A stretch of DNA of 64,000 bases. Source: Candidatus Poribacteria bacterium. Lineage in GTDB: Bacteria; Poribacteria; WGA-4E; WGA-3G. The notes below the pieces were generated by a model. The model worked only from the letters and a program-made list of their open reading frames with translations, was not told the DNA's origin and did no database searches. The stretch is from contig JAPPIG010000082.1 of the NCBI GenBank assembly GCA_028820635.1, positions 228,645-292,644 on the forward strand, given 5' to 3'. Positions within the stretch are counted from its first letter, which is position 1. Every line of letters begins with the position of its first letter. Both the position numbers and the translations under genes were made by a program. Below are positions 17,920 to 27,211 of the stretch, one piece after another.

Positions 17920-18810
17920 TTAAACGCCCCATTTACGCCGTGATTCCTCTAACGACTCAATTTTGGCATCTTTCTTCTTCCAAACGTAATGTCCTTTTGG
18001 ATCTTCGCCAATCCATCGTTCATCAATCGGTTCAGCAGCAAGTTGATAGCGCGTATCTGCTGTAATACGTATTTTGTCGGACGTGTTAACAAGGGATGCA
18101 TGCATAAGAAACATGCTAAAAATGATTACATCTCCTGCTGAAAACGATGTTGTTGCCCAATGTCCACCAAATTTCTCAATAATTTCAAGTGGATTATCAC
18201 TAAAATGTCCCTCAATTAGATCGCGATCAACATCTGCCTGTCCATAGGTTTCGCGTACCTTGTTAAATCGATTGGATCCGAGACAAAAAACAATCGGGCC
18301 CATATCCAAAGAAACATCACCAAAAGGAGTCCAACATGAATATAGGTTTTGCGTGCCTCTCCCCATAAATACAATATCGTAGTGAATAGGGGAACCAGAA
18401 CCGGGACCAGCAGTCCGAAGCCATTTGAAATCAAACGTCCGCGCGTCACCGCCAAGAAAATGCTTGAAAAAATCCATTATCGGCGCGCCTTCAACTACGG
18501 CTTTAAATGCTGGCAACTGCGTCAACGCTTTATTTCCCATTGATCCTGTTGATGTTGGTTCAGGATAATCTGGGTTAAATATACCCTCTATCAACGGTGT
18601 TTCGGGTGCAAGCATCCCTTTCGCTGCCAACTTCTCCAGAATTGCTTGGCGTGCTGTAAGTACTGTCTCCTTGTCGTGTAGTCCACGGATCAATAGATAT
18701 CCATCTTCTGCTATCCGCTTATGTAACGCATCTGGATTATCCAATAGATCGTTACTCTCGCGCAAATCGGTGCTAACCTCTATTTCCTGATGCAAAAAAG
18801 GCAATTTCAT
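17920..18810 (-). CDS. Phytanoyl-CoA dioxygenase (PhyH) family protein
   Basis: 296-aa Fe(II)/2-oxoglutarate-dependent oxygenase of the PhyH family. The iron-binding His/Asp is in GSPIHYDIVFMG, and the distal His with the 2-oxoglutarate Arg are in MHASLVNTSDKIRITADTRYQ. Family members hydroxylate small metabolites or lipids; paralogues are very numerous in Poribacteria. It starts one nucleotide after the end of the FGE-like/sialidase gene on the same strand with a GAGGAAG site, so it is co-transcribed with it. Substrate unknown. Confidence 0.88.
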   Translation of the reverse strand: MKLPFLHQEIEVSTDLRESNDLLDNPDALHKRIAEDGYLLIRGLHDKETVLTARQAILEKLAAKGMLAPETPLIEGIFNPDYPEPTSTGSMGNKALTQLPAFKAVVEGAPIMDFFKHFLGGDARTFDFKWLRTAGPGSGSPIHYDIVFMGRGTQNLYSCWTPFGDVSLDMGPIVFCLGSNRFNKVRETYGQADVDRDLIEGHFSDNPLEIIEKFGGHWATTSFSAGDVIIFSMFLMHASLVNTSDKIRITADTRYQLAAEPIDERWIGEDPKGHYVWKKKDAKIESLEESRRKWGV

Positions 18811-18811
18811 C

Positions 18812-20839
18812 CTACTTCCTCACTTCCGAAGGTGGTATCTCTTTTAGCCATGCATAGTTAAACCGATAATGTTGCTTACTGCTAATCAGATGGACAATAC
18901 CGTTCTGACCTTGACAGACAGCGAGATACCCGCCGGGTTCAGCACTGTTTAATCCCATGATAAAAGGGTGTCCATCCATTGTTTCAATTTCTCTGTCAGG
19001 TCCATCATCTGAAATCAGGCGTATATGAGACCAAGTTTCCCCATCATCATAAGAGAGCGCACCGAAAAGCCCTGTTATTTGTCGTTCATTTCCCGATTCG
19101 TCAACAATTGGCATCGTTTCAGGTGTTTTACGGCTTCCCGTAAAGGATGCGAGAAAAATCGGTCCCTCCTGAAGCCTTAAAAATACACACCGTTGCCCAC
19201 CCGAAACAACCGGAAATGGACTCGCACTGTAATGCCATGTTTTGCCGCCATCTTCTGAAACGCTTTTTGGCATACGACCGTCTATCGTATCACCTCGTCC
19301 ATACGCCATGAGCCGACCATCAGACAACTCTACTACAGCAGCATGTATGCCCGCAATCCATCCACCGCTTTTACCTGCCGCAAATTCGGGAATAGGTTGT
19401 CCTGCCCCCGGATCGTACCACGTTTCTCCATCATCGTCGCTTAACCAGATCGCAGTGCCACCATTACCACCCGTCACTGCATCACACGCAAGGAGGATTG
19501 AGCCGTTCTGTCTTCGGAAAACAGAGGCTATTGGCATGTGTCGCAAACGATGTTCAGGTGAGATGAAGCAAGGCTTTGACCAAGTTGCGCAGTTATCGTC
19601 AGAGTAGCGCATTATCAATGCTAAAGGTCCCCACGTGGCTGCTGCAGAAAGTCCGTTAAAATGATAGATACGTCCGTTCTCATTACACCACAGAGAGGTT
19701 GCATGATTATTACGGTCAGGCGGTCCCCAAAATGGTTCAGCAACATCCCATTCTGATTCACCAAAACGCAACCGACTTGCTGCTAATGTCAACTCGCGTC
19801 CACGTTCAGTTACACACGAATACCATGCTGCAAACATATCTCCGCTTGGACATTCCACAATCGCGGGAACGTGATTATGTTTTGAAAAAAGTGGTCCGTT
19901 AGAGTCTTCAGGAATTCGGACAAAAGGGATCGGTTCAGCAAAAGACGGTGTTTCTGGCGCGGAAGAACTTGCAGCCTCCTGTTTGACGTTCTGTCCCCAT
20001 AACGCCACCTTCGGTGCTGGCAGAAGCGTTGCCGTTTCAGGCATCTCACCACAGACGACGCGAAATCCGATATACCAATGTTTATCTTCTGGCACTGCCC
20101 CCATCCGATTTGCAGACCGCAAATAACAAAGCAGTGTGGAATGACTGCCGCCTCGCGTCACACGATACAAACCCGATTCCCTTCCAATCGGATCAACTTG
20201 TGGATTTGATTCATAAGGTCCGTACCAATCTTGACACCATTCCTCGACGTTCCCATGCATGTCGTAAACACCCCATGCGTTCGATGGCGTTTTACCGACG
20301 TGCAAAGGCATAACTTCCTCGGCACCTTGGCTCCGTCCTGCATCCGGGTACCAACTCTCTCCAACATTTTTTTGAAATTCATCGGGCAATGTGTCGCTGG
20401 TATGAAAATGCGTAGTTGTGCCTGCGCGGCAGACGTATTCCCATTCCGCTTCGGTTGGTAATCGGTAAAGGAGTCCTTCCTTTTCAGATAACCATTCGCA
20501 GAAACGGGTTGCGTCGTGCCAATCTACAAAAACAACTGCCTCATCATCGTCCTGTGAGAAGCCTAATTTTCCACGTAGTTCGCTATGATTAGGTTGAAAT
20601 TCTTCATATTGTGCATTCGTAACTTGAAAAATGCCGATATAAAACGAAGTGTTGAGCGTGACTTGATGCACCGGCTGTTCGTCCCAATCACCATCCCGCA
20701 GATATTCTTTTCCTGCTGTTAATTCATCTGCAAGATTTGCCTGTTCCGAACCCATCATAAAAGTGCCAGGTTCAATTCTAACGAACTGCATGCCGATTGA
20801 ATTAGTGAAAGTTTTGCCTTGAATCGTCTGTTTTTGCAT
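18812..20839 (-). CDS. Fusion: FGE-sulfatase-like domain plus sialidase-like beta-propeller
   Basis: 675-aa two-domain protein. Residues 10-265 are an FGE-sulfatase (SUMF1-type) domain: IEPGTFMMGS, RLPTEAEWEYVCRAG, GVYDMHGNVEEWCQDWYG, VTRGGSHS and GFRVVCG. After a Ser/Pro linker near 285-300, residues 305-675 form a sialidase-like propeller with four Asp-box motifs near 413, 467, 528 and 596 (for example SDDDGETW). In formylglycine-generating enzymes two cysteines sit in CxxxxC just before AAR; here LLCYLRSANR keeps one displaced Cys238 and has Ser242 at the second place, so FGE activity is doubtful. No signal peptide is seen. The PhyH gene follows directly. Confidence 0.82.
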   Translation of the reverse strand: MQKQTIQGKTFTNSIGMQFVRIEPGTFMMGSEQANLADELTAGKEYLRDGDWDEQPVHQVTLNTSFYIGIFQVTNAQYEEFQPNHSELRGKLGFSQDDDEAVVFVDWHDATRFCEWLSEKEGLLYRLPTEAEWEYVCRAGTTTHFHTSDTLPDEFQKNVGESWYPDAGRSQGAEEVMPLHVGKTPSNAWGVYDMHGNVEEWCQDWYGPYESNPQVDPIGRESGLYRVTRGGSHSTLLCYLRSANRMGAVPEDKHWYIGFRVVCGEMPETATLLPAPKVALWGQNVKQEAASSSAPETPSFAEPIPFVRIPEDSNGPLFSKHNHVPAIVECPSGDMFAAWYSCVTERGRELTLAASRLRFGESEWDVAEPFWGPPDRNNHATSLWCNENGRIYHFNGLSAAATWGPLALIMRYSDDNCATWSKPCFISPEHRLRHMPIASVFRRQNGSILLACDAVTGGNGGTAIWLSDDDGETWYDPGAGQPIPEFAAGKSGGWIAGIHAAVVELSDGRLMAYGRGDTIDGRMPKSVSEDGGKTWHYSASPFPVVSGGQRCVFLRLQEGPIFLASFTGSRKTPETMPIVDESGNERQITGLFGALSYDDGETWSHIRLISDDGPDREIETMDGHPFIMGLNSAEPGGYLAVCQGQNGIVHLISSKQHYRFNYAWLKEIPPSEVRK

Positions 20840-21540
20840 AATCTTCTCGTTTCAATATTGTGTATCTATCTGTTGAGATTATAGCAAATTACATGGAAAT
20901 AGGCAAATTAGTGAGAATGAAACAAGAAATGTTGGGCTGTATATATGCGATTTATGGTGAAATCCACAATTACCTGGACATTGGCGAGGTTAGGAAACCT
21001 CGCCCACCGATGAATGTAAGAGGCGCAATAAATTGCGCGACTACGAACGGTTTGTTTAAAAGAAGTTATTTTTGAGAAATGGTGCAAGGTTGCGATTCGG
21101 TGGTCGGTACTACTGAGTTTCGGAAATCGTTACAACCTTAAAAAGTTACCATTTGGTATCTTTTTTGTTACCATGGTATCTTTTTGAAATTCGCTCTAAA
21201 CCCAGTCTGTGATTGGGTTTGAAATGGTTTTATCGTTGTTGCACTTTTTTTGCATTTTTTGACTTTTTCAACTTTCTGGATATTTTCAATATTATGGCTA
21301 AATTGGCGCAATTTTGAGCAACATTTTCTCGTTTATGTTCTACTTTAGATTTGTGTATTGGCTGTATTTGTGTTTGGGGCGCGGTTGTGTTTTTCATGCT
21401 GATATTATACCTGGTTATCGATGATGGTCGGAAATTTTTGTGGTATTCGGAACAATAGATATCCAATATATAGACAATATGTTTGCAGGAAAAGTTGGGT
21501 GTTGAGGGTTATTTTGCATTGAACTTTTGTAACTTGCATT
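20840..21540. repeat. Long non-coding gap with repeat fragments and two TTACCA elements
   Basis: No convincing gene. A small palindrome pairs GCGAGGTT with AACCTCGC at about 20983-21003; a family-3 hairpin lies at 21016-21044 (GCGCAAT/ATTGCGC); a degenerate family-1 fragment is near 21087-21105. At 21145-21165 and 21167-21185 are two near-identical copies of GTTACCA..GGTATCTTTTT, each with internal dyad symmetry; the second contains the perfect palindrome TACCATGGTA. The first can also form an A-run/T-run terminator-like hairpin (AAAAAGTTACCA with TGGTATCTTTTT). Confidence 0.55.
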
Positions 21541-21568
21541 GCTATTTTATTTCTATTTATGGTATAAT
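21541..21568 (+). promoter_or_regulatory. Promoter of the Dnd-like operon, near-leaderless
   Basis: A -35-like TTGCTA (about 21539-21544), an 18-nt spacer and a perfect -10 TATAAT (21563-21568). The first ATG begins only 8 nt after the -10 box, at 21576, so the transcript should start at or almost at the start codon, with no room for a ribosome binding site. Confidence 0.5.
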
Positions 21569-21575
21569 AAATAGC

Positions 21576-21815
21576 ATGGAAAAAGAAGAAAGGCACAAAA
21601 ATGAAATAACAGTGCAGGATGGTCTTTTACCCGAATATGATTTAAAAAAGTTACGGGTCCGAGGGGTAGGTCTTGGTCGCAAATCTTTTGCTGGCAAATC
21701 TATTATCCAATTAGAGCCTGACGTTGCTGAAGTTTTTCCAGATGCTGCATCTGTAAATGAAGCACTCCGATTTCTAATCCGCGTTGCCAAAGAGAATAAT
21801 ACAGCAATCCAATAA
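21576..21815 (+). CDS. Small unknown protein heading the Dnd-like operon
   Basis: 79-aa basic and acidic mixed protein, not recognised. It has a charged N-terminus (EKEERHKNEITVQDG), a basic middle (LKKLRVRGVGLGRKSFAGKS) and a C-terminal helix (DAASVNEALRFLIRVAKENN). The ATG at 21576 lies just behind the -10 box; a longer frame from 21483 would start inside the promoter. It ends 20 nt before the PAPS-reductase-family gene. The C-terminal ASVNEALRFLI resembles the helical part of small DNA-binding regulators, but this is only a resemblance. Confidence 0.6.
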   Translation: MEKEERHKNEITVQDGLLPEYDLKKLRVRGVGLGRKSFAGKSIIQLEPDVAEVFPDAASVNEALRFLIRVAKENNTAIQ

Positions 21816-21835
21816 AACTATATCAGGGAGACAGC

Positions 21836-22654
21836 ATGGCAGAAAAAACACGTCATCTTCTCGGACTTTCGGGTGGAAAGGACAGTTCAGCACTTGCCGT
21901 TTACATGCGCGACAGAGTGCCAGAGATGGAATACTTTTTCACGGATACCGGTAAAGAACTGCCAGAGACGTACGAGTTTTTGGACCGCCTTGAGGCATTC
22001 CTCGGCAAACCGATTGCACGTCTCAACGTGGAACGCGATTTTGACCACTGGTTAACGTTACACGGTGGATTGCTGCCATCGTCTCAAGTCCGCTGGTGCA
22101 CTATTAAACTGAAAATAAGACCTTTTGAGGCATACGTCGGCAAAGATAAGGCGTATCACTACATCGGTATCCGTGCTGACGAAGATCGTGTCGGTTACAA
22201 ACCACTGAAAACAAGTACCCTCCAAAACATTATTCCCAAATATCCGTTCAAAGAGGACGGCATCACCAAAGAGGACGTTTACCGAATTCTTGAGGAGAGC
22301 GGACTCGGTTTGCCCGACTATTACCAGTGGCGCACGCGTTCCGGGTGCTACTTCTGCTTTTTCCAACGCAAATCTGAATGGGTGGGACTCTTAGAGCAAC
22401 ATCCTGACCTCTTTGAACTTGCTAAAGGATATGAGAAATTTAACACAGAGTCAGGGGAACGGTTCACGTGGAGTCAGGGTGAAAGTTTAGAGGAATTGGC
22501 GAATCCCGAACGGATAGCGCAGATTAAGGCAAATACGGAAAAGGCGAAGGCATCCAAGAAAAAGGAAAAACCGAATCGCCGACTGATAGAAATTCTTACG
22601 GATGTTCATGATGATGAGGATGATGAGGAACCTTGTCTGATTTGTCATAAATAG
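21836..22654 (+). CDS. Phosphoadenosine-phosphosulfate-reductase-family protein (DndC-like)
   Basis: 272-aa PP-loop ATP pyrophosphatase related to CysH and DndC. The PP-loop is LSGGKDSSA (residues 11-19). Conserved Cys88 lies in RWCTIKLKI and Cys171/Cys174 in RSGCYFCFF, an arrangement known from DndC, which activates sulfur or backbone phosphate in DNA phosphorothioation; an extra CLIC pair (267, 270) ends the protein. The C-terminal part is Lys-rich. No sulfate-assimilation genes are near; a PLD-helicase and a DndD-like ATPase follow at 1 nt and about 2.4 kb, so a DNA-modification or defence role is more likely than sulfate reduction. Confidence 0.82.
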   Translation: MAEKTRHLLGLSGGKDSSALAVYMRDRVPEMEYFFTDTGKELPETYEFLDRLEAFLGKPIARLNVERDFDHWLTLHGGLLPSSQVRWCTIKLKIRPFEAYVGKDKAYHYIGIRADEDRVGYKPLKTSTLQNIIPKYPFKEDGITKEDVYRILEESGLGLPDYYQWRTRSGCYFCFFQRKSEWVGLLEQHPDLFELAKGYEKFNTESGERFTWSQGESLEELANPERIAQIKANTEKAKASKKKEKPNRRLIEILTDVHDDEDDEEPCLICHK

Positions 22655-22655
22655 C

Positions 22656-24818
22656 ATGACCCAAAATTTTTTGTATATGAAAGAAAAAACTAATAATTTA
22701 ACACTTCGGACAATACCCGATATTCAACCACTCTATATACTACCAAAAGAACCACTGACCAAAAAAGTACTTATTCCATGCTTCCAGTCAGCAGCTCATG
22801 TTGATTGCATGATGGGTTTCTTTTCAAGCGAGATTCTGGCATCACTTGCTCCAGGTTTAGCAACTTTTATAAACGCATCTGAAGGAAGTTTGCGCTTAGT
22901 TATCAGTCCTATTCTTAGTCCAGAAGATCAAGCTGCTATAAAAGAGGGTCTGATCTCTCCAGAGGAAATCGCTAACGATGTTTTAACGGATATTATATTT
23001 ACTGAAGATTTTGTTGCTCAATATACGTTGAAATGTTTATCGTGGATGTTACGTCATGGACGGCTTGAAATTAGAATTGCCTTGATGAAAAATGCCCTTT
23101 TCCATCCAAAGGTTTGGCTCTTTACCGAACATGATGATGTAATAGCAGCACACGGATCCAGTAATATGACGTATGCTGGTATTCAGAAAAACATTGAGCA
23201 AATTTCTATATCCAAATCATGGGAAGACGCTCACCAGCAATATACCGCAGAAAAGTTTTGTGACCAGTTCAAACAACTTTGGTCAAATGAAGATGAAAGT
23301 TGTACCGTCATTTCAATGCCACAAGCAATTAAGGAAAATCTATTGAAATCCTACCGTTCAGATATCCCGCCAACAGAAACAGATCTCCACACACTTAACG
23401 AAAAAGCAACTAACTCCGTAGAAGAATCCGATGGAACTTACGATATTGATAGATTGTCTCGCCCTTCGTTTGCTATACCATCATACTTGCAATTTGAGGA
23501 AGGTCCCTTTGAGCATCAAGGTAGAGCAGTAAAAGCTTGGTGTGAGGCTGGATATCAGGGTGTTTTAGAAATGGCAACGGGTTCAGGAAAAACAATTACT
23601 GCGATGATTTGTGCACACAGACTCTATAAAGAGCAAAAACCCTTACTCGTTGTTGTTGCGGCACCTTATATCCCTCTCATTCAACAGTGGTGCGATGAGA
23701 TTGTCCCATTTGGACTCAAACCAGTTAACCTAACTGAAGTAAACGGGGCAAATGAAAGATCCCATGAAATTAATCACATAAGACGACGGATCAGGTCTGG
23801 AATCACCAATATTGCTGTTGTTGTGGTTACTCATCGTACACTTTGCAACGATGAGTTTAAAACTGAACTCAAAAAATTTGATTGTAAGACCCTTCTTATA
23901 GGAGATGAAGTACACAACCTTGGTAGTGAAGGTTTTATTAGTACCCCACCCACTTTTTTTGATTATAGGTTAGGTTTATCTGCAACCCCAGTTCGTCAAT
24001 ACGACGAATATGGAACTGACGAACTCTTTTCATTTTTTGGACCTATTGGTTTTCAATTTACTCTTGAAGAGGCAATTGGAAGGTGTCTCGTAGAATATGA
24101 ATATTATGTTCATCCGGTTGAACTCACAGATAATGAGATGGAAGAATGGTATGCCATTACAGAGAAGATCAAGCAAAATGCTTGGCGTCAGGAAAATGAC
24201 GAAACGGATGAATTTCTAACTAAACTGCTCATAAAGCGTCGCGCACTTCTTGAAAACGCGGAAAATAAGATTTCTAAGTTAGAGGAAGTATTGATAAGTC
24301 AAAATTTACGAAAACTCCAACACACGCTGATCTATGCGTCCGATAAAGCACCTCAGCAGCTTGAAGATGTTAATACTTTATTGAACGCGCACAGTGTATT
24401 ATTTCACCAGCTAACTCATGAAGAAACAGCAAACCGTAAAAAAACAGCACAGATTATCCAATCTTTTCAGGAAGGCACATTAGGTATTCTTACCGCAAAG
24501 CGAGTACTTGATGAGGGTGTAAATATCCCGCAGATTCAAAAGGCTTTTATTCTTGCAAGTACCACAGTAGAACGGCAGTGGGTACAGCGTCGTGGTCGGC
24601 TGCTGCGCAAATGTAGTAAAACCAGTAAAACACATAGTGAAATTCACGATTTCATTGCTTTACCACCAGATTTAGATAACATTGACGATACTGCTCGTAT
24701 CATGATTCGCTCAGAACTTGAACGGGTACAGGAATTTGCTAGTCTAGCGATGAATGCCGGTAGAAGTGATGGATCATTGAGTCTTATAGATCATCTCGTT
24801 AAAACTATTTATTTATAG
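22656..24818 (+). CDS. SF2 DEAD/DEAH helicase with N-terminal PLD-like nuclease domain
   Basis: 720-aa protein. Residues about 30-220 form a PLD-like domain with HPK (150-152) followed by HGSSN (166-170), the single HKD-type half-site seen in PLD nucleases fused to helicases. The helicase core follows: Q-like FEHQGRAVKAW, Walker A MATGSGKT (306-313), DEVH box (417-420), SATP and motif VI QRRGRLLR (644-651). Such PLD-helicases are common in restriction and phage-defence loci. It starts one nucleotide after the DndC-like gene. Predicted to translocate on and cut nucleic acid; target unknown. Confidence 0.88.
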   Translation: MTQNFLYMKEKTNNLTLRTIPDIQPLYILPKEPLTKKVLIPCFQSAAHVDCMMGFFSSEILASLAPGLATFINASEGSLRLVISPILSPEDQAAIKEGLISPEEIANDVLTDIIFTEDFVAQYTLKCLSWMLRHGRLEIRIALMKNALFHPKVWLFTEHDDVIAAHGSSNMTYAGIQKNIEQISISKSWEDAHQQYTAEKFCDQFKQLWSNEDESCTVISMPQAIKENLLKSYRSDIPPTETDLHTLNEKATNSVEESDGTYDIDRLSRPSFAIPSYLQFEEGPFEHQGRAVKAWCEAGYQGVLEMATGSGKTITAMICAHRLYKEQKPLLVVVAAPYIPLIQQWCDEIVPFGLKPVNLTEVNGANERSHEINHIRRRIRSGITNIAVVVVTHRTLCNDEFKTELKKFDCKTLLIGDEVHNLGSEGFISTPPTFFDYRLGLSATPVRQYDEYGTDELFSFFGPIGFQFTLEEAIGRCLVEYEYYVHPVELTDNEMEEWYAITEKIKQNAWRQENDETDEFLTKLLIKRRALLENAENKISKLEEVLISQNLRKLQHTLIYASDKAPQQLEDVNTLLNAHSVLFHQLTHEETANRKKTAQIIQSFQEGTLGILTAKRVLDEGVNIPQIQKAFILASTTVERQWVQRRGRLLRKCSKTSKTHSEIHDFIALPPDLDNIDDTARIMIRSELERVQEFASLAMNAGRSDGSLSLIDHLVKTIYL

Positions 24819-24826
24819 GAGGGAAA

Positions 24827-25042
24827 ATGCCACTTAATGACCGGAAAGTTATCAGTATCATAATTGATGAGTGCGATTCTATTGAAGAAAGATGTGATGG
24901 GTACAAGGAAGAACTCTGCGAAGTTATAGCTGAGATTATTGCAGCCGAAAGGCAGCATCGTGTGCAGGGGACACAGATTCAAAAAAAAATAAACGAGAAG
25001 TGTAATGCCACTGCAGATTTTCTCTCAAGAAATCGAGACTAA
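24827..25042 (+). CDS. Small helical unknown protein of the Dnd-like operon
   Basis: 71-aa, strongly charged and probably all-helical; cysteines at several places (DECDSIEERCDGYKEELC, KCNATADFL). Not recognised; it is shorter than DndE (about 110) and lacks an evident match. It starts 8 nt after the helicase gene behind a GGAGGG-like site (AGGAGGGAAAATG), so it is actively translated in the operon. Confidence 0.6.
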   Translation: MPLNDRKVISIIIDECDSIEERCDGYKEELCEVIAEIIAAERQHRVQGTQIQKKINEKCNATADFLSRNRD

Positions 25043-25067
25043 ACTAATCTAACGAAGGAGATATGTA

Positions 25068-27194
25068 ATGAAGTTAATCCGCGCCGAATTTCAAAATTTT
25101 CGTCTGCTGCGCGACTTAGCGTTAGTCTTCTCAATGGATAGTGAGAAGAATCTAACAGTCATTAGAGCAGAAAACGAAACAGGAAAGACTACAATTTTAA
25201 ACGGCCTGCAATGGGCACTCTATGGAGACGATGCATTACCTGGCAGAGGTTCAGACTACCGCTTGCATCCAATTGATTGGGTGGCATCAGAAAGAACACA
25301 GATTCCAATTTCTGTTCAGATTGAATTTGAGATAACGACGTACCGACAAAAATCAAAGGGAGGGTTAATAGAAACTAATCGACGATATCGTATAATCAGA
25401 TCTGCACATGAGACATTGGATGGCCTAAAACATAGCCGAACCCCATCAACGGTAAAGTTATTTCAACTAACAGATAGAGGTAGTGTTCCTATTGAACCTC
25501 CTGAAGCGTGGATTAGTGAGGAACTTCCACCTGAACTTAGGGAGGTGTTTTTCACTGATGGCGACCGCGCACTGAGTTTCATTGAAGCAACTGCTCCAGT
25601 AAGGGCTAAGCGTGAACGCGTTGAAAAAGCAATCCATTCACTTTTAGGACTTGGCGTAATTGAGGATGCTCTGAAACATGTACAAAAAACTACTAGTGAA
25701 GCTAACAAAGCAGCGAGAAAAATTGGGACGGATGAGGAGCTCGTAGAAATTGCATCAAAGTTAGAACAAATAGATAAAGATTCCGAAGAACTTTCAGAAA
25801 AGATAAAAGATTCTAAATCACAGTTTGCCTTGTTTGATCAAAAACTCTCGGAGATTCAAAAGGAGATTGAGACAGTATTAATTGAAGGTGATCGGGAGCA
25901 GCTGAAACGTGACATTGAACGAACTAGACAGCAGTTAGAATTGCTTGATAAACAACAAATTGATGCTAGCAAAGAACATTCAAATCTTTTTAGAAATTTA
26001 TTTTTTTCACGCGATCTGCTTGGGGCAGTCTTGGAAAAAAGTCTGAGTAAATTGGATGTTTTACGCGATCAAGGTAAGATACCTAGTACGACAATTCCTG
26101 TCCTTGAAGAACGTCTCAAAAAACCCACTTGTATTTGCGGTGAGTCACTAGATCTTTATGATGCTGAGAGCAAGCAGCGGAGACATCATATTCAATGCTT
26201 AATCGATGAGAGTCGAAACTCGGATGCTCTCCAAAGAAGTATCACTGCTCTCTATTTTGGTTCAAATTCGCTAATGCAGAAGGAAATCGCTGGAGCTGAA
26301 CTTTGGACTGACTTGTATGTCAAAGTTGCAAATCGCCGTGATGAACTTGAAACCCTTCGTGATGAGCAGGGAAAAAAGCTTAAGGCTCTTGAAGTTCAAT
26401 TGGACAGTATACCGGACACCGATATTCAAGGTCTTCGCTCTGTCCAACGACAATATAAAAATCAGCGTGACCGTTTTAACGCTGATTGGACGCGAGACGA
26501 AACCCAACTTGAAGGGTTAAAGAAAGATCGCAAAAATTTGGTTTTGCAACGTGATAATCTTCTTCGTCAACAAAAGAAAGGTGCTCGCATACTTGCAAGA
26601 TTAGAGGTGGCGAGTGACATAGAACACGTACTTAAAAATTCTTATGACAGGATGACAAATGAAGAGTTAGACAAGGTTAGTGATTTAATGAACTCCATCT
26701 TCCTGGAAATGATTGGTGCTGACCCCGAACAAGGAGCAATCATTCAGAAATCAGAAATTAGCAATGATTTTGATATTCTGGTCTATGGACCGAATGAGCG
26801 AACTTTGAACCCTGATAGAGATCTAAATGGTGCTTCACGTCGCGCACTGACCTTGGCTTTCATCCTTGCCTTGACTAAGGTGAGTGAAGTGGAAGCACCT
26901 AATGTGATTGATACCCCGCTTGGAATGATGAGTGGTTTTGTCAAGAGATCTGTGCTTAAAACTACTATCCAGAAAAGTTCGCAGCTTGTACTATTTCTAA
27001 CGCGCTCTGAGATTGCAGATTGCGAAGAAATCCTTGATGAATATGCAGGACAAGTAATAACACTAACAAACCCCGCACACTATCCAAGAATGTTAGTCAA
27101 CGATCCACAGGTAAAAGAACGCAAGTTGTTGCGGTGTGACTGCAATCATCGACAGGAATGTGGATTGTGTCAGCGACAAGTAGATGTTGAATGA
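25068..27194 (+). CDS. SMC/Rad50-like ATPase resembling DndD
   Basis: 708-aa ABC/SMC-type ATPase. N-terminal LIRAEFQNFRLLRDLALVF leads to Walker A RAENETGKTT and LNGLQWALYG, as in DndD and Rad50. Long coiled-coil arms surround a CxC pair (Cys355, Cys357 in PTCICGES) where Rad50/DndD have a zinc hook. The C-terminal lobe has NGASRRALTLAFILAL in place of the signature motif and VIDTPLGMMSG, the DndD-type Walker B/D-loop. The tail holds four Cys (690, 692, 698, 701), likely a metal site. DndD is the ATPase of DNA phosphorothioation. A good AAGGAG site precedes the ATG. Confidence 0.82.
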   Translation: MKLIRAEFQNFRLLRDLALVFSMDSEKNLTVIRAENETGKTTILNGLQWALYGDDALPGRGSDYRLHPIDWVASERTQIPISVQIEFEITTYRQKSKGGLIETNRRYRIIRSAHETLDGLKHSRTPSTVKLFQLTDRGSVPIEPPEAWISEELPPELREVFFTDGDRALSFIEATAPVRAKRERVEKAIHSLLGLGVIEDALKHVQKTTSEANKAARKIGTDEELVEIASKLEQIDKDSEELSEKIKDSKSQFALFDQKLSEIQKEIETVLIEGDREQLKRDIERTRQQLELLDKQQIDASKEHSNLFRNLFFSRDLLGAVLEKSLSKLDVLRDQGKIPSTTIPVLEERLKKPTCICGESLDLYDAESKQRRHHIQCLIDESRNSDALQRSITALYFGSNSLMQKEIAGAELWTDLYVKVANRRDELETLRDEQGKKLKALEVQLDSIPDTDIQGLRSVQRQYKNQRDRFNADWTRDETQLEGLKKDRKNLVLQRDNLLRQQKKGARILARLEVASDIEHVLKNSYDRMTNEELDKVSDLMNSIFLEMIGADPEQGAIIQKSEISNDFDILVYGPNERTLNPDRDLNGASRRALTLAFILALTKVSEVEAPNVIDTPLGMMSGFVKRSVLKTTIQKSSQLVLFLTRSEIADCEEILDEYAGQVITLTNPAHYPRMLVNDPQVKERKLLRCDCNHRQECGLCQRQVDVE

Positions 27195-27211
27195 AATAGA
27201 GAGGTAACACA

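Noticed and set aside
21836..22654. PAPS reductase as a sulfate-assimilation enzyme
   Set aside because: No cysD/N, cysI or cysJ genes nearby; surrounded by a PLD-helicase and DndD-like ATPase, and its Cys layout fits DndC-like proteins better.
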